Below, one piece after another: positions 1-11,635 of a DNA stretch of 64,000 nt; position 1 is the stretch's first letter, and every line of letters starts with the position of its first letter. The DNA is taken from positions 60,892,320 to 60,956,319 of the forward strand of contig CM066315.1 of the NCBI GenBank assembly GCA_033807775.1, in the 5' to 3' direction. A program made the position numbers and the translations under genes. This DNA is from Saussurea involucrata. Taxonomy: Eukaryota; Streptophyta; Magnoliopsida; Asterales; Asteraceae. Below the pieces are notes generated by a model. The model saw nothing but the letters and a program-made list of their open reading frames with translations. It was not told where the DNA came from and did no database searches.

Positions 1-491
1 TGAATTTTAAATATAAAAAATATTTTTATGCAGTATATATGATATATATTAAAATAAATAAATCAAAAAATATTCAATATTGGGCTCGTTTCGAACGTAT
101 CGAAGAGACGATTATAATGGTGTAACTTGTTAAAATTAAAACGTATTCTTTTAACGTATTTTAGTTAATAAACGATTATATGTGTCAAATGTAAAATAAA
201 AATTATGAAAATAAAAGGTATAAAGTAAAGTAAGTAAATAAGTATAGGGGTTGAAAGTGTAAATTTCAATTACAAATCACAAATTTGAGTGGTAGCGGGA
301 CTATTCGCGAGAATCAATATTTTTAAAATGGACCCTCGTCCGCGATCGCAAACCCAATCGCGGAAAAATGGGTATTTTGGTAAAATGGTTTAGAAAAAAA
401 GTATTTTGGTAAGTCAAAGTCAAACTTTGGGTATTTTAATTAATTTCCCAAAAACTATTGGTGTGCCAAAGGGACTTAACCTTTCTTTTTC

Positions 492-1722
492 AGAAATTAA
501 TTAAAATACCCCAAGTTTGGCTCCTCACTTACTAAAATGCCCAAACTCTCCCCAATGTAACCAAAACACCCAAAAAATCCGTGAATTACCCCGTGATCAC
601 GGACTCCTTTAAACAATTGGATTCCCATCCGTAAATTTGTCCATCAACCACATGCTTTGTCCGCGAAGGAGATGAATTTTTCCTCGATGGCCATGATTTG
701 TCCGCGAAGGAGTTGTACTCGTCTCTTCGATACCTTCGAAATGAGTCCAATATTGAATATTTTTGGATTTATTTATTTTATTATATATCATATATACTAC
801 ATAAAAATATTTTTAATATTTACAATTCATACCCTTATAGTTAATTATTTAATTTATGGTACATCTCTTATTTTTTTCAATTTTGTTTTACACTCCTATC
901 GCATTAACATAATAATCATATATTAACTAATTAATTAAATCGTTTTAAATTATTATTATTTGTATGTGTTTATAGATATCGTGAATGACAATAGGACAAG
1001 GTTTCACGAGAAGAATATGAAATGGGGTTTTGACAAGTTGGTATCACTGGACTAATTTAAGAATTGTGAAAATGGGTATTTGGCGAATGATGATTCATGT
1101 GTGTTTGGAGCTGAAGTATTTGCAGTTACAGAGTATGCACAAAAGGATCGATGTCTGTCCATCACAAAGCCTCCGCCAATTTTTAATACTTACACTTGGA
1201 TCATCGATAATAAAATAAATAAAACGTATTTTAACTATAAGAGTACCATAAATTAAATAATTAACTATAAGAATATGAATTTTAAATATAAAAAATATTT
1301 TTATGTAATATATATGATATATATTAAACTAAATAAATCAAAAAATATTCAATATTGGGCTCATTTCGAACGTATCGAAGAGACGATTATAATGGTGTAA
1401 CTTGTTAAAATTAAAACGTATTTTTTAACGTATTTTAGTTAATAAACGATTATATGTGTTAAATATAAAATAAAAATTATGAAAGTAAAAGGTATAAAGT
1501 AAAGTAAGTAAATAAGTATAGGGGTTGAAAGTGTAAATTTCAATTACAAATCACAAATTTGAGTGGTAGCGGGACTATTCGCGAGAATCAATATTTTCAA
1601 AATGGACCCTCGTTCGCGATCGCAAACCCAATCGCAGAAAAAATGGGTATTTTGGTAAAATGGTTTAGAAAAAAGGTATTTTGGTAAGTCAAAGTCAAAC
1701 TTTGAGTATTTTAATTAATTTC
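492..1722. mobile_element. TIR element carrying a MATH exon (copy 1), Pack-MULE-like
   Basis: The left end gaaattaattaaaatacccc at about 494 is mirrored by gtattttaattaatttc at about 1722, and the similarity runs on degenerately for about 100 bp inward. A spacer of about 45 bp separates it from the next copy. Long imperfect terminal inverted repeats around a captured exon are the pattern known for Mutator-like elements that carry gene pieces. No transposase is present. A target duplication could not be placed, so the class is an inference. Confidence 0.5.
976..1215 (+). pseudogene. MATH-domain exon fragment, copy 1 (stop-containing)
   Basis: Read from an acceptor-like tttatag at 975, the plus strand gives a peptide with RFHEKNMKWGFDKLVSL, then NGYLANDDSCVFGAEVF, then TYTWIIDN. 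This matches the end of one plant MATH (meprin/TRAF homology) domain and the start of the next, where WGF, GYL and DDSCVFGAEVF are typical. A TAA at 1053-1055 breaks the frame after SLD. No other exon of the gene is present, so this is a captured or decayed fragment. Confidence 0.7.
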
Positions 1723-1767
1723 CCAAAAACTATTGGTGTGCCAAAGGGACTTAACCTTTCTTTTTCA

Positions 1768-3191
1768 GAAATTAATTAAAATGCCCCAAGTTTGGCTCCT
1801 CACTTACTAAAATGCCCAAATTCTCCCAAATGTAACCAAAACACCCCAAAAATCCGTGAATTACCCCGTGATCACGGACTCCTTTAAACAATTGGATTCC
1901 CATCCGTGAATTTGTCCATCAACCACATGCTTTGTCCGCGAAGGAGATGAATTTTTCCTCGATGGCCATGATTTGTCCGCGAAGGAGTTGTACTCGTCTC
2001 TTCGATACCTTCGAAATGAACCAAATATTGAATATTTTTGGATTTATTTATTTTATTATATATCATATATATACTACATAAAAATATTTTTAATATTTAC
2101 AATTCATACCCTTATAGTTAATTATTTAATTTATGGTACATCTTTTATTTTTTTCAATTTTGTTTTACACTCTTATCGCATTAACATAATAATCATATAT
2201 TAACTAATTCATTAAATCGTTTTAAAATATTATTATTTGTATGTGTTTATAGATATCGTGAATGACAATAGGACAAAGTTTCACGAGAAGAATATGAAAT
2301 GAGGTTTTGACAAGTTGGTATCACTGGACTCATTTAAGAATTGTGAAAATGGTTATTTGGCGAATGATGATTCATGTGTGTTTGAAGCTGAATTATTTGC
2401 AGTTACAGAGTATGCACAAAAGGATCGATGTCTGTCCATCACAAAGCCTCCGCCAATTTTTAATACTTACACTTGGATCATCGATAATAAAATAAATAAA
2501 ACGTATTTTAACTATAAGAGTACCATAAATTAAATAATTAACTATAAGAATATGAATTTTAAATATAAAAAATATTTTTATGTAGTATATATGATATATA
2601 TTAAAATAAATAAATCAAAAAATATTCAATATTAGGCTCATTTCGAACGTATCGAAGAGACGATTATAATGGTGTAACTTGTTAAAATTAAAACGTATTT
2701 TTTAACGTGTTTTAGTTAATAAACGATTATATGTGTTAAATGTAAAATAAAAATTATAAAAGTAAAAGGTATAAAGTAAAGTAAGTAAATAAGTATAGGG
2801 GTTGAAAGTGTAAATTTCAATTACAAATTACAAATTTGAGTGGTAGCGGGACTATTTGCGGGACACTCCCTTCGATCGCGGGAATCAATATTTTCAAAAT
2901 GGACCCTCGTCTGCGATCGCGAACATAATCGTGGAAAAATGGGTATTTTGGTAAAATGGTTTAGAAAATAGGTATTTTAGGAGATGAATTTTTCCTCGAT
3001 GGCCATGGTTTGTCCGCGAAGGTGTTGAATATGTCCGCAAAGGAGTTGAATTGGTCCGCGAAGCACAAGAATGTAAAGGATTCCGTGATCACGGGGTATT
3101 TCACGGGTCTTTTTTGGGTATTTTGGTTAAATTGGGAAAAGTGTGGGCATTTTAGTAAGTGAGGAGTCAAACTGGGCATTTTAATAAATTA
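1768..3191. mobile_element. TIR element with ~200-bp terminal inverted repeats and MATH exon (copy 2)
   Basis: The left end 1768-1960 and the right end 2985-3191 are inverted repeats of each other over about 200 bp. Shared in order are the words cctcacttactaaaatgccc, ccccgtgatcacgg and the ccgcgaagg words. The body contains the second MATH exon copy (2253-2490). The long TIRs and captured exon suggest a non-autonomous Mutator-type (Pack-MULE) element; no transposase is seen. Copy one ends differently on its right, so this copy has the better preserved pair of ends. Confidence 0.55.
2253..2490 (+). pseudogene. MATH-domain exon fragment, copy 2 (stop-containing)
   Basis: This is the same exon as at 976-1215, one repeat unit later. 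The base change that stops copy 1 is absent here, and the stretch from GFDKLVSLDSFKN to IFNTYTWIIDN is open. This copy instead has TGA at 2300-2302 in place of the tryptophan codon before GFD. The two copies therefore decayed independently after duplication. It also differs at FGAEVF, which reads FEAELF here. Confidence 0.7.
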
Positions 3192-3320
3192 CTCTTTTTT
3201 CTTTGTATTATTCCTCTATCGACGATACAACATCGTTCAATTATACCCCCTTGGATACTTGTATAGTCTAATGTTTCATGTGAAAGTTTATTGTTATTTT
3301 GTGGTCTCACGAAAATAAGC

Positions 3321-3630
3321 CGTGTAAACCGTCGATTTCATAGGTTTTTTTGATGAATTTTTTTTATAGAATTGTTTATTTTGTTGAAATTGTTTCATAT
3401 CATTCATTTCTTGATGATTTTTTTTAATGAAATTTGTAGTTTCATAGGTTTTTTTCATTGTTATTAAACTGTTTCATATATTTTCGTTTTCACCTATGAA
3501 ACTACAAATTTCATAAAAGAAAATTCATCAAGAAATGAATGATATGAAACAATTTCATCAAAATAAACAATTCCATAAAAAAATTTCATCAAAAAAACCT
3601 ATGAAATCAAGGGTTTACACGGTTTACACG
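3321..3630. mobile_element. Foldback (hairpin) MITE
   Basis: The arm starting cgtgtaaacc at 3321 pairs with ggtttacacg ending at 3630. Pairing continues through gatttcataggttttttt, ttgatgaa, tgtttcatatcattcatttc and aatttgtagtttcataggt, with a loop of about 40 bases near 3451-3490. The arms are about 130 bp. No ORF lies inside. The outer left flank has ggtctcacgaaaata, a word shared with the foldback family at 34134, 38457 and 40545. Confidence 0.75.
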
Positions 3631-3673
3631 AAAATGATGATTTACTATTTATTATCTCTCTCTCTATATATAT

Positions 3674-4572
3674 TGTTGGGTTTTACTAGAGATTTGTAAC
3701 CTATAAACGCAGCAGAAGTAAAATAATTTGGTTACAAAATTATAGAAAGCTTCTAATGGATTAAAACCCAATCGGATTCAAATGAAGCATTTAACTAAAT
3801 AATCACACACCATAGGGTGTTTAGAATGTACCTTTTGGGATCTGTTGTGGTTGAACGATCGGGGCACTAAGAAATCAACGCATATTTCCTCTAACGGTAT
3901 CCACACACGAACACGCGAATTCCACCTAGTGCTAGCACAAAAGAACCCCTTAATTCTAAATATGTGTATGTGTATATTCGGATTCAGAGAATCGAATTGG
4001 TCGTCTGAAAACAAATGACCTGACATCCAATTTATATTGACAGTAAATATAATTTATGTCAACCACAAGGGTTGTGGCGTACTAGTTAAAGCCCTGGGGA
4101 TGTGGTGGAATATCCCATCTGCCTAGGGTTCTAATCCAGGCGTACACAACAATTGTGGCCACTGAGGTTTAATCAGGGCTGATGTCTTACGGTCATAATT
4201 TGCCAAGGGATTAGTTTAGGGATAGCCTAGGACACCCTTCAAAAAAAATAGGATTTATGTCTATCTGTAATTATTTGAATTCAAATCATTTGAATTCGAA
4301 TAATTATCTGGATAATTATCTAAATAATAATTATAATTATCTAAAAGATATTTATTCATATTTACAGATAGAACCCTGTAATTATCATAATTACATTTTA
4401 CACATATTATTTAGTTATTCTTTCAAGAATAACTATTTAACTGTCAAACATGACTTTAACGGGTTTCTTTCTAATAGAAGCAAGCGTGTTCTTTGTGTGC
4501 GACCCTTTAGGTTTACATACTCATTGGTAGCATTTCTGTGTGACACGTGTCATGGGCATATAGTAACCTACA
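3674..4572 (-). repeat. Copia-1 3' LTR (contains a SINE)
   Basis: On the plus strand it begins TGTTGGGTTTTAC and ends cctaca. It is collinear with 30696-31406 apart from a 192-bp SINE insertion (4061-4252) and small changes. On the minus strand the polypurine tract lies just outside at 4573-4585. The terminal TGTTGG/CCTACA structure is standard for copia LTRs. Confidence 0.8.
4061..4252 (+). mobile_element. tRNA-derived SINE
   Basis: This 192-bp segment is missing from the partner LTR at 30696-31406. It is flanked by the direct repeat atttatgtc (4052-4060 and 4253-4261). It contains an internal Pol III A box TGGCGTACTAG (4075-4085), which fits the general consensus, and a B box GGTTCTAATCC (4127-4137), which has one mismatch. 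It ends in a short A-run (4241-4248). Target duplication, split promoter and A tail together mark a SINE. No coding capacity is expected. Confidence 0.85.
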
Positions 4573-5580
4573 ATCTCCCACTTGCACACGATACACAGTA
4601 ACACAGACGGTGGTAAGCGTCTAGCAACACGTCACCGCCCCCAAGGCTTTGTAAATGTGCTTTTGTCTTTGAGAATTTTGATTGATCCAATCAGTCACAT
4701 AGTAGAATCATTCATTATCCTTTTGCCTCACGATATTTGTTTTGAACTTAAGGCATAAATCTATCTCATCCTTTATAGTTCAAATATTATGTTTCTTGAT
4801 CCCAACATATTTGATTATACAAGTGCCATTAGTCCAACTAATCCACTTGTTCATGCATGTAAATCAAACTATGTCATCGAGGGGCCCATAAATATCTCTC
4901 TCATCTTGAGAGGAGCAGATCCCATGTTGCATGTACACGACTAACTACACAATTCGTGTTATACCCAACATAGCCCTTATGGCTACCCGGTTAAAGATAA
5001 CGTTAGACTATATCAAAGCATAACACTCGTTGTGCATTAGGTCCCAATGCACATCTCAGGTCTGAGGATAAAAGAGTGTTTTACTATCTCAGGACTCACC
5101 TTATGACGCCGATCTATGAGGTGATCCTGACCGTGTGTCTTGTCTAACGCTTTGTGCACCGACAAACGCATGTGACTCTGGTTGCACCCAGTGCATTTCC
5201 AACTTAGACTATGACCAGACTTCACAATGATCTTGATTTATTACCAATCCCCTGGTAATAATCGATCAAGGACGATTCTAAACAATATGAACAACATATT
5301 TGTTTACGGATACTTAAACATGCTAATAAAGACCACAATAATGTTTAATGTATATACTCACACCCAGTATGCCATATCACATTGTAAAACATAACTGTTT
5401 AATGTTCCAAAAATTAAAGTTTACTGAAATTCTTAATTAGAAAGATTTAAACCTATGGAACTACCATGAACATCATGATTGTTCTAACAAATAGGATTTA
5501 TAAGTAAATGTGCATTTAAGCTCTCACAACTTATATTACCTCCATTCTTTATATATCTCTTACTACAACTTTTAGTCATC
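4573..5580 (-). other. Copia-1 3' non-coding region
   Basis: This lies between the RNase H remnant and the 3' LTR of Copia-1. I see no reading frame of note. An inverted pair, attaccaatcccc / ggtaataatcg, lies near 5240-5262. The purine-rich minus-strand tract at 4573-4585 is the probable second-strand primer. Confidence 0.5.
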
Positions 5581-7560
5581 ATGGTTAGTTTGGAAACTAG
5601 CACCTGTGTATCCCGAGACACACGGATCTCTTTCCTAACCATTGTGCGGTAAGAACATATCTTTAGTTCTTCTTAGATACTTCAGATTGTTCCTTACTGC
5701 TATAAAGTGAGTATCACTTGAGTCTGACTAAAATCTACTCGTCATGCTTTAAGGCATACGAGATGTCCGGTCTCTTAGTACATAAACATGGTGTACATGT
5801 TTGAACCAATGGCCGAAGCATGGGAACACCCTTTGTTCGGTTCATGTACTATTGACAAATCTTATTTTCTTATAACCCCTTCATCTTGAAGTGTTTTAAG
5901 ATTTTGTCAATGTATGTACTTTTGGCTTAATCTAATTAAGCACTTTTATGTGTAACAATATATCTTTATACCAAGGAATTGTCTCTTAGATCCTTTATCA
6001 TGAAATACTTCCTTAGTCAGGTTTTTATACCTTCAAGCATTAGGATGTCATTTCTGATGATCTAGAGTACTATTATGCTCTCACTGACCTTCTTGTATAT
6101 ACAAGATTTTAATTACAAGATGATTGTCCTAATCCACAACTGGACTATTGCAACTTTCAACTTTAGGTTTGATGTTTTAAAGCCTTGTATACGTCCTCGC
6201 TCAAAAATTCCCTTTTGAGGAATGTGGCTTTAACATCAATCTTCATGGCATCTTGCCATTTATCAGTAATCAGAAGTAATCCGATCTTCGGATTGTTTTG
6301 CATCTCGTCGATTATTTTCAACAACTTGTTGAAGCTCAACATCTTGTTGTTTGTCAGTGTCAACCATTGTACCATCTTTGTGGTTCTTGAATTTTTTCAA
6401 GACCTACTGTGTCTCCCTACTTTGATTCATGTCAGAAAATTATTTTCTAAGAACTCATTACGATGCGCAACAAAACTTTTGTTCTCGCTGGATGATATCC
6501 GATTGGATATTTTATAAAGATGTACAGTTCAGACCTTTTACTCAAGCTTCCCAGAAGCTTCATGCTTATCTCTAGAATTATTACCCCATATTCTCATACA
6601 TGACAACTTTAGGATCTTCCCAATTCATATTTTGAGAAAAAGTTTTATCGGTCCTTGTTGGTTGATGCATAATTTAGTATTGGGTAGTTGTTTCTAGGAA
6701 ACATCCTCAGAAAACTCTTTTAGGCAGATTCGTGAGACTCATCATAGAGTGAATCATGTTCAACAAGATTCTATTTCTCCTTTTGACACACCATTAAGAT
6801 GCGGTGTTCCAGGAGAAGTCATTTGGGATATAATCCCAAACTCTAGGATAATCTCTTGACTTAGATACTCATAACCTCAATCTAACTGAAGCATCTTTAT
6901 CTTTGCCAAGTATACTCACTACTTCTTTTGAAACTCTTTGAAAAATCAAAGCTTTCACATTTCCTTTCTTTTGGTAAACATATCCATATCTACTAGACTT
7001 AGTAGAGTGTTATGAAGTAGTGATGACCGTGTCTTGTGACTGAACTTTGAGGCTCACATACATTAGTATGGATCACTCCTATTAGTTCTTGTGACCCCTA
7101 AGGGAAAATATCATTTTGTCTTATTGACCAATAATTTATTTATCACGTGAATCATCACATGATTCCAACCTTCCGTCCGTCTGGAGTTTGGTTATGTGTT
7201 TAAGTGTCACAAATAGGTCTGATTTAAGCCCCGCTTAATTCAATACGTTGATTTATAATTACAACTATTAATTTCATAAAAACATTTATTGAGATAAAAT
7301 CTATTTCTTGAAAACATAAATACAAATTCGGTTTGTTGTAATTCGAGAAAATGAAACTAAGATCCTTGTAATACTAGGTACATTAATACAGTTGCTAAGT
7401 GTTAATGTAAGACCGTTCAAAAGTTCATATCATATGTCCTTTTGAGCAACACCAGCTAACTTAGCTCCATCCGGTCTGGTTTCATCTTCTCTTTACTTCT
7501 TTCTTTCTGAAAAGTAGTATTAATTATGAGTATCATACCCAATTCTTAATACCTAGTCAG
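5580..7560 (-). pseudogene. Copia-1 pol remnant (protease to RNase H)
   Basis: Minus-strand pieces in several frames follow the copia order protease, integrase, reverse transcriptase, RNase H. Readable bits include NGVSKRRNRILLNM and HSMMSLTNLP (integrase) near 6800-6720, DVKATFLKREFLSEDVY (RT) near 6230-6185, FLGIKIY near 6020 and LKYLRRTKDMFL near 5880-5700 (RNase H). Many stops, frameshifts and deletions, including loss of the RT catalytic core between 6180 and 6100, make it non-functional. Identification rests on several collinear short matches, not on one intact domain. Confidence 0.75.
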
Positions 7561-7624
7561 AAGTGAACAAATCAATGGTAAACATACCTGAAGTTTTGGC
7601 TTCATTATCCTTCTTCTTCCTCAT

Positions 7625-8046
7625 TTATGCCAATAGGGCAGGACAATTTCTCTTCCAGTGTCCCTTTTGGTTGCAATTGAAGCAAACTGCATCTTCAGGA
7701 ATCTTTCCTTTGCCCATTATTTTGTTGGAGCTTCCAACTTTTGGTTTACCCTTGGTAACTCCCCTATTCTTCTTGATTATCCCACTTTTAGACTTGATCA
7801 TCAAGACCTGTTTTGGTTCGGATAAATCTAACTTGGATTTCATATTTCTCTCAGCAGTTTTAAGCATGTCGTGAAGCTCTGTGAGAGTTTTCTCCAAACC
7901 ATTCATATTATAGTTCAGAACGAACTGATCATATGGTTTTGATAAAGAATTAAGAACCATATTGATTCCTAATTCTTGATCTAGTGGGTATCCAAGACGG
8001 GTTAATCGGTCAATGTACCCTTTCATTTTCAAAACGTGGGTACTGA
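7625..8046 (-). pseudogene. Copia-1 gag, C-terminal part with CCHC knuckle
   Basis: The open minus-strand frame includes LKMKGYIDRLTRLGYPLD, SLSKPYDQFVLNYNM and LHDMLKTAERN, then a basic linker and a CCHC zinc knuckle CFNCNQKGHWKRNC. This is the second half of a copia Gag, the capsid/nucleocapsid protein that packages element RNA. The upstream half is at 9269-9692. A 1.2-kb insertion at 8047-9262 separates them, and the frame is continuous across it once the insert is discounted. The apparent start here is a TTG inside the gene, not a real start. Confidence 0.85.
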
Positions 8047-9262
8047 TAGGCGGATTTACACCCTCCTAATCTAACCACAAGTGTACGGGTCGAATCAAGT
8101 AATAGTACGGAAAATACGAGTATCGAACCAAGGGAACTAGGAACTGAGTATCACAATGACTACAATTGCTATTAACTGAACAGTCGAAATTTTGATTTGT
8201 GGTTTAGAGATTGTTTAGAATTAAATAAAACTAAATTGATGAACGAAAGATTTGGAAGAGACTTTGATAAAGAAGAGGTTGAGGGTTGGATTTCCTATGG
8301 TCATACTATCGATGAACGAAAACCCGAACAATAATTACCGATTATTTCTATGAACCCTAGTTTTGAAATTCACCGTTATTCTTTCTCAAGCAATAACGGA
8401 TTTTATATTAAAACTCACTAGCTTTATCTCTCGATTTCCACTGGTGGCTTTAGAACACATTAAGTTAAACTTTACAGAGCAAAAAGGTGATTCGGCTATC
8501 TCTACCCGAATCTCCTTTCCGGCACCTGATTACCTGATCTAGTTGTTAATTAATTCTCTTGAACTTAATCAAAAACCATGAAAATCAATTGAAGGTGATC
8601 AAGCTACAATTGTATACGAAAAACTGAAATCAAATGCTTCATAGATCAAATAGATAAAATCCTTCGGTTACACGTCATCCCTAATAAAAACCATAGTTAT
8701 TCCAACCCCCAATATCTAAAGATTAGTTCATGTTGGGGGTGGACAAAAACACAAGAGAAGGGTAGAAAATAGTGTGTGTAAACATCGTGATCATGAACGT
8801 GAAAGTTGTACTGATGAAATCCCTTCTCTCGACTCTAATCCGCTTCTCGTGGTGAACTCCTCTTCAATCCGCTCTCTATCGTGGCTCAAAAGTAGTGGAA
8901 AAATCTTTCAAAATCGCCTCCAATTTGTCTCCCGTCGACCGTATGAGTTTCGTGCCCTAATTCCGAGAAATCGCCAAACAAAAGCAACAAACAGAGGGTT
9001 GCACGACCTGGACCGTGGCCTCAGGCCGTGGCGCAGGCCGCGCGGTTTCTAGGTTAGGCACAGTTCCAGGTTTGGTTTTAGGCTCGGGTCTGGACTTGGG
9101 CTTCCTCTTGGGCTCTCTTTTGGACTCTTTTCTGGCCTTTTTCCGCTTTGTTTCTCGATGATCTTTCTCTTCCGGATTACCTGCGCATTTCACTGAAAAA
9201 CCATAAAATTACGCTTTTTTTGCTTCAAAACAAGCCACTCTCAGTGGTTTGTGGACCGAAAA
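8047..9262. mobile_element. 1.2-kb insertion of unknown class in Copia-1 gag
   Basis: The direct repeat tactga occurs at 8041-8046 and 9263-9268, and the gag frame resumes exactly on either side. The insert starts taggcggatttacaccctcc and ends gtggaccgaaaa. It lacks clear TG...CA LTR termini and clear terminal inverted repeats. It contains a run of pyrimidine-rich and purine-rich segments but no convincing gene; the short plus frame at 8774-9052 shows no family features. It could be a solo or decayed LTR, or another small element with 5-6-bp duplications. Confidence 0.7.
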
Positions 9263-9268
9263 TACTGA

Positions 9269-9692
9269 CAGATGAACCCTCAGTCATCATACAAGCATGC
9301 AATGCCTTGACTGTGTCAAACCTCTCTTTCCTTGCCTGTAATTGAAACATAGATTTCAAAGAGGATATCATATCCCATGCAGGCATGTCTTCATGTTCCC
9401 TTAGAAGCTCGGGAGTCATGGATGCAAGCATCAAACAACTAACATCCAGTTAGTCATTGAGATGTTTATCATAAGCAGCTCTATCCTCAGCTGAAGCATT
9501 TATGACAAGAGTGTTTGGAAGTGGTTTTTCTAGAACGTACAACTTCTTTTCGTGTTTAAGGACAATCCTCAAGAAACGAAACCAATCGACGAAGTTCGTA
9601 CCGTTCAGTTTATCCTTATAAAGGATTGACCGTAACGTAAATTGAGATAAATCGGTTGTGTTTGTAATTTGGTTGGAGGTGTTAGCAGACAT
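9269..9692 (-). pseudogene. Copia-1 gag, N-terminal part
   Basis: The minus strand starts with ATG at 9692 and includes LNGTNFVDWFRFLRIVLKHE followed by KLYVLEKPLP, the typical beginning of plant copia Gag. A stop (TAA) lies at 9450-9452 after DKHLND, after which the same frame continues with MLASMTPELL, MISSLKSMFQLQARKERFDT and ACMMTEGSSVS up to the insertion at 9262. The start is supported by position about 1.5 kb inside the leader and by homology from the first residues. Confidence 0.85.
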
Positions 9693-11174
9693 CTACAAAA
9701 CAATTTTAGTAACTTTAATATCTCAAATAAATGAATTAACCTTTCAAAATCATTTGATTTGAGCTAAGATCCATATTTCACCTACTTCTATAAATGGTTA
9801 ATGCACTGTCTATGGAATTAGGCTATTTAGGTAGGCATCATCCAATTATGTTCAACATAACTCTTAGATGTCCTATTCAACATATCATATATTGAATTTG
9901 GCATGTTTAATCCCACTTCAACGCCTTGAAAAATACTCATAGATGGCTAGACACTTTCTATGATATTTCCAAGTAAACTAACCATACTAAGGTGTCATGA
10001 TCCCACCTAAAATCTCAAGTTAGGGTTTATTGGGATCAGTCGTCCAAAATACGACTATTTAAGTGAATGACTAGACGACTTTCCACTTAAATCTCGTTAT
10101 CTTGGTACCTTGTCTTACACTACAATCATCCGATATGATTGGCTAGACACTTACCACACCGAAATCCTGTAAGCTCGACAAGTACCTTAAATGGGTGGCG
10201 TTTAGTTTACATTTTGAAAAAGTTTAATTTTATAAAACATTCTAAGTATTTTAAAACGTTTTGATTTTAATACCTCGTTCTTAAAACATTGTTTTAAAAG
10301 TTCATTCAATTAAATCGGTTGATTTTGATAAACATATCAATTTTAATATATCATATTTTATTTACCGATTTAAAATTTATTTTGCGTTTGATTTTTAAAA
10401 AAAAACTTGCAACTATTACGACAATAATAAAGCAATAAAATGCAAACACAAAATAAACAACCACAACAAACAGATAATATACGATTTTGCTCCTAATGTG
10501 GTGTTGTGAGCCAACACAACAACCACGGTCTTTCTAAGGACGTCTTCAAGCTCCCACTGGCCTCGCCATCTTGGTGAACTCCGGGGACTCCGTCTCGATA
10601 TCTTGAAACTCCGTCTTCGGATGATTACAATTTAAAATAGAAAATACAATAGTATCCTATCTATTTTACAATTGAACCTATCTAGAAATTTAAAATAAAA
10701 TTACATCCCATACAATTTAATACATTTTAATTTTCCAAACAAAATTAAATCAACCACAGGTCTTTTGGGGCAAACCGTATACTATGTAACATTATTTTAA
10801 ACATAAAATAAAACAATTGGCCGGAACTAATTAACATAATTAATAGCCGATTAATGGAACAAATTATTATATGGCAAATTAAAATTTAAAATCAACCCTT
10901 TTAAACGTGGGTTACTAACCCATACGATAATTTTAAACATAAAATTAACGTTATTGGCTAATTGTATAAACATATATAAAAGCCAATTTAAATCGGAAAA
11001 GAGTTTTCATAACGATAATTTTAAGACGATAAAATTTTTCAAACCAAAACTGTAATTGAGCCCAAAACGAAAAACTTGGGTAACAACCCAAAATCAATAA
11101 ATGGGTCTACTAGCCCGGATCAACCGAACCCAACTCCCAATTTCGTTTCTATATTGGGTTTCGAACCCGAAACA
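9693..11174 (-). other. Copia-1 leader, gag-proximal part
   Basis: AT-rich DNA between the gag start and the Copia-2 insertion point, with no ORF. The gaaccg / ttaattaacataattaa words reappear at 25560-25640, the continuation of the same leader beyond Copia-2. A GC-richer patch (10490-10620) has repeated ctccg words. Confidence 0.5.
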
Positions 11175-11635
11175 TGTAGAAAATGATAAACTATATTTAT
11201 TAACGATTCTGAGGATTGAGAAAAAAACAAATTACAAATCAAAACTCACTACATGACACACACACTCATATACTTACATATAAAATCTCACACTCATGAC
11301 CTTCAAGAGGTTTGGAGGTTGAAAGTATAAACCCTAAAACTAAACAAGAACGAGAGAGTGAAAGAGAATCAGAGAGAAAAACTCTCTAAAAAATAAAGCA
11401 AATTATTTGAAAACCTAAACATCTCATTGTATATATAACAATTAGAAATTGTTCTTCAGTCCTCAAAAGTCCCTTATTTGTATCGCTACCCTCAGTGACT
11501 TTAACCATTGCAGCGCCATCCAAGAGTTTCTCCCAATTGACACAATCAATCCTCGCATATAATACAAACATACAAATTATAAATAAATAAAATAACACAT
11601 GTCAAGATTGGTACATATTATGTATACTTTTAACA
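11175..11635 (-). repeat. Copia-2 3' LTR
   Basis: A 461-bp LTR, TGTAGAAAATG...TTTTAACA on the plus strand. Compared with the partner at 25037-25511 it lacks 15 bp (around 11290) and has one extra A in an A-run. It abuts the purine tract at 11636. Confidence 0.9.

Larger units (their letters stand above)
1..3191. repeat. Tandem ~1276-bp repeat, 2.5 copies
   Basis: The same sequence starts at 1, 1276 and 2553 (begins tgaattttaaatataaaaaa), so the period is about 1275-1277 bp. Copies one and two are nearly identical across their whole length. Copy three follows to about 2980 and then jumps to an inverted form of an internal part of the unit (2985-3191). Each unit includes AT-rich filler, a block with gtccgcgaaggag words, and a MATH exon fragment near its 3' end. 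The joins between units carry inverted sequence (see the TIR element entries), so the tandem probably arose from transposon copies set end to end. Confidence 0.85.

Noticed and set aside
3202..3320. Short repeat-like segment considered as a CRISPR-like or satellite unit
   Set aside because: No regular spacing of repeats; plant nuclear context, and the palindrome nearby explains the symmetry.
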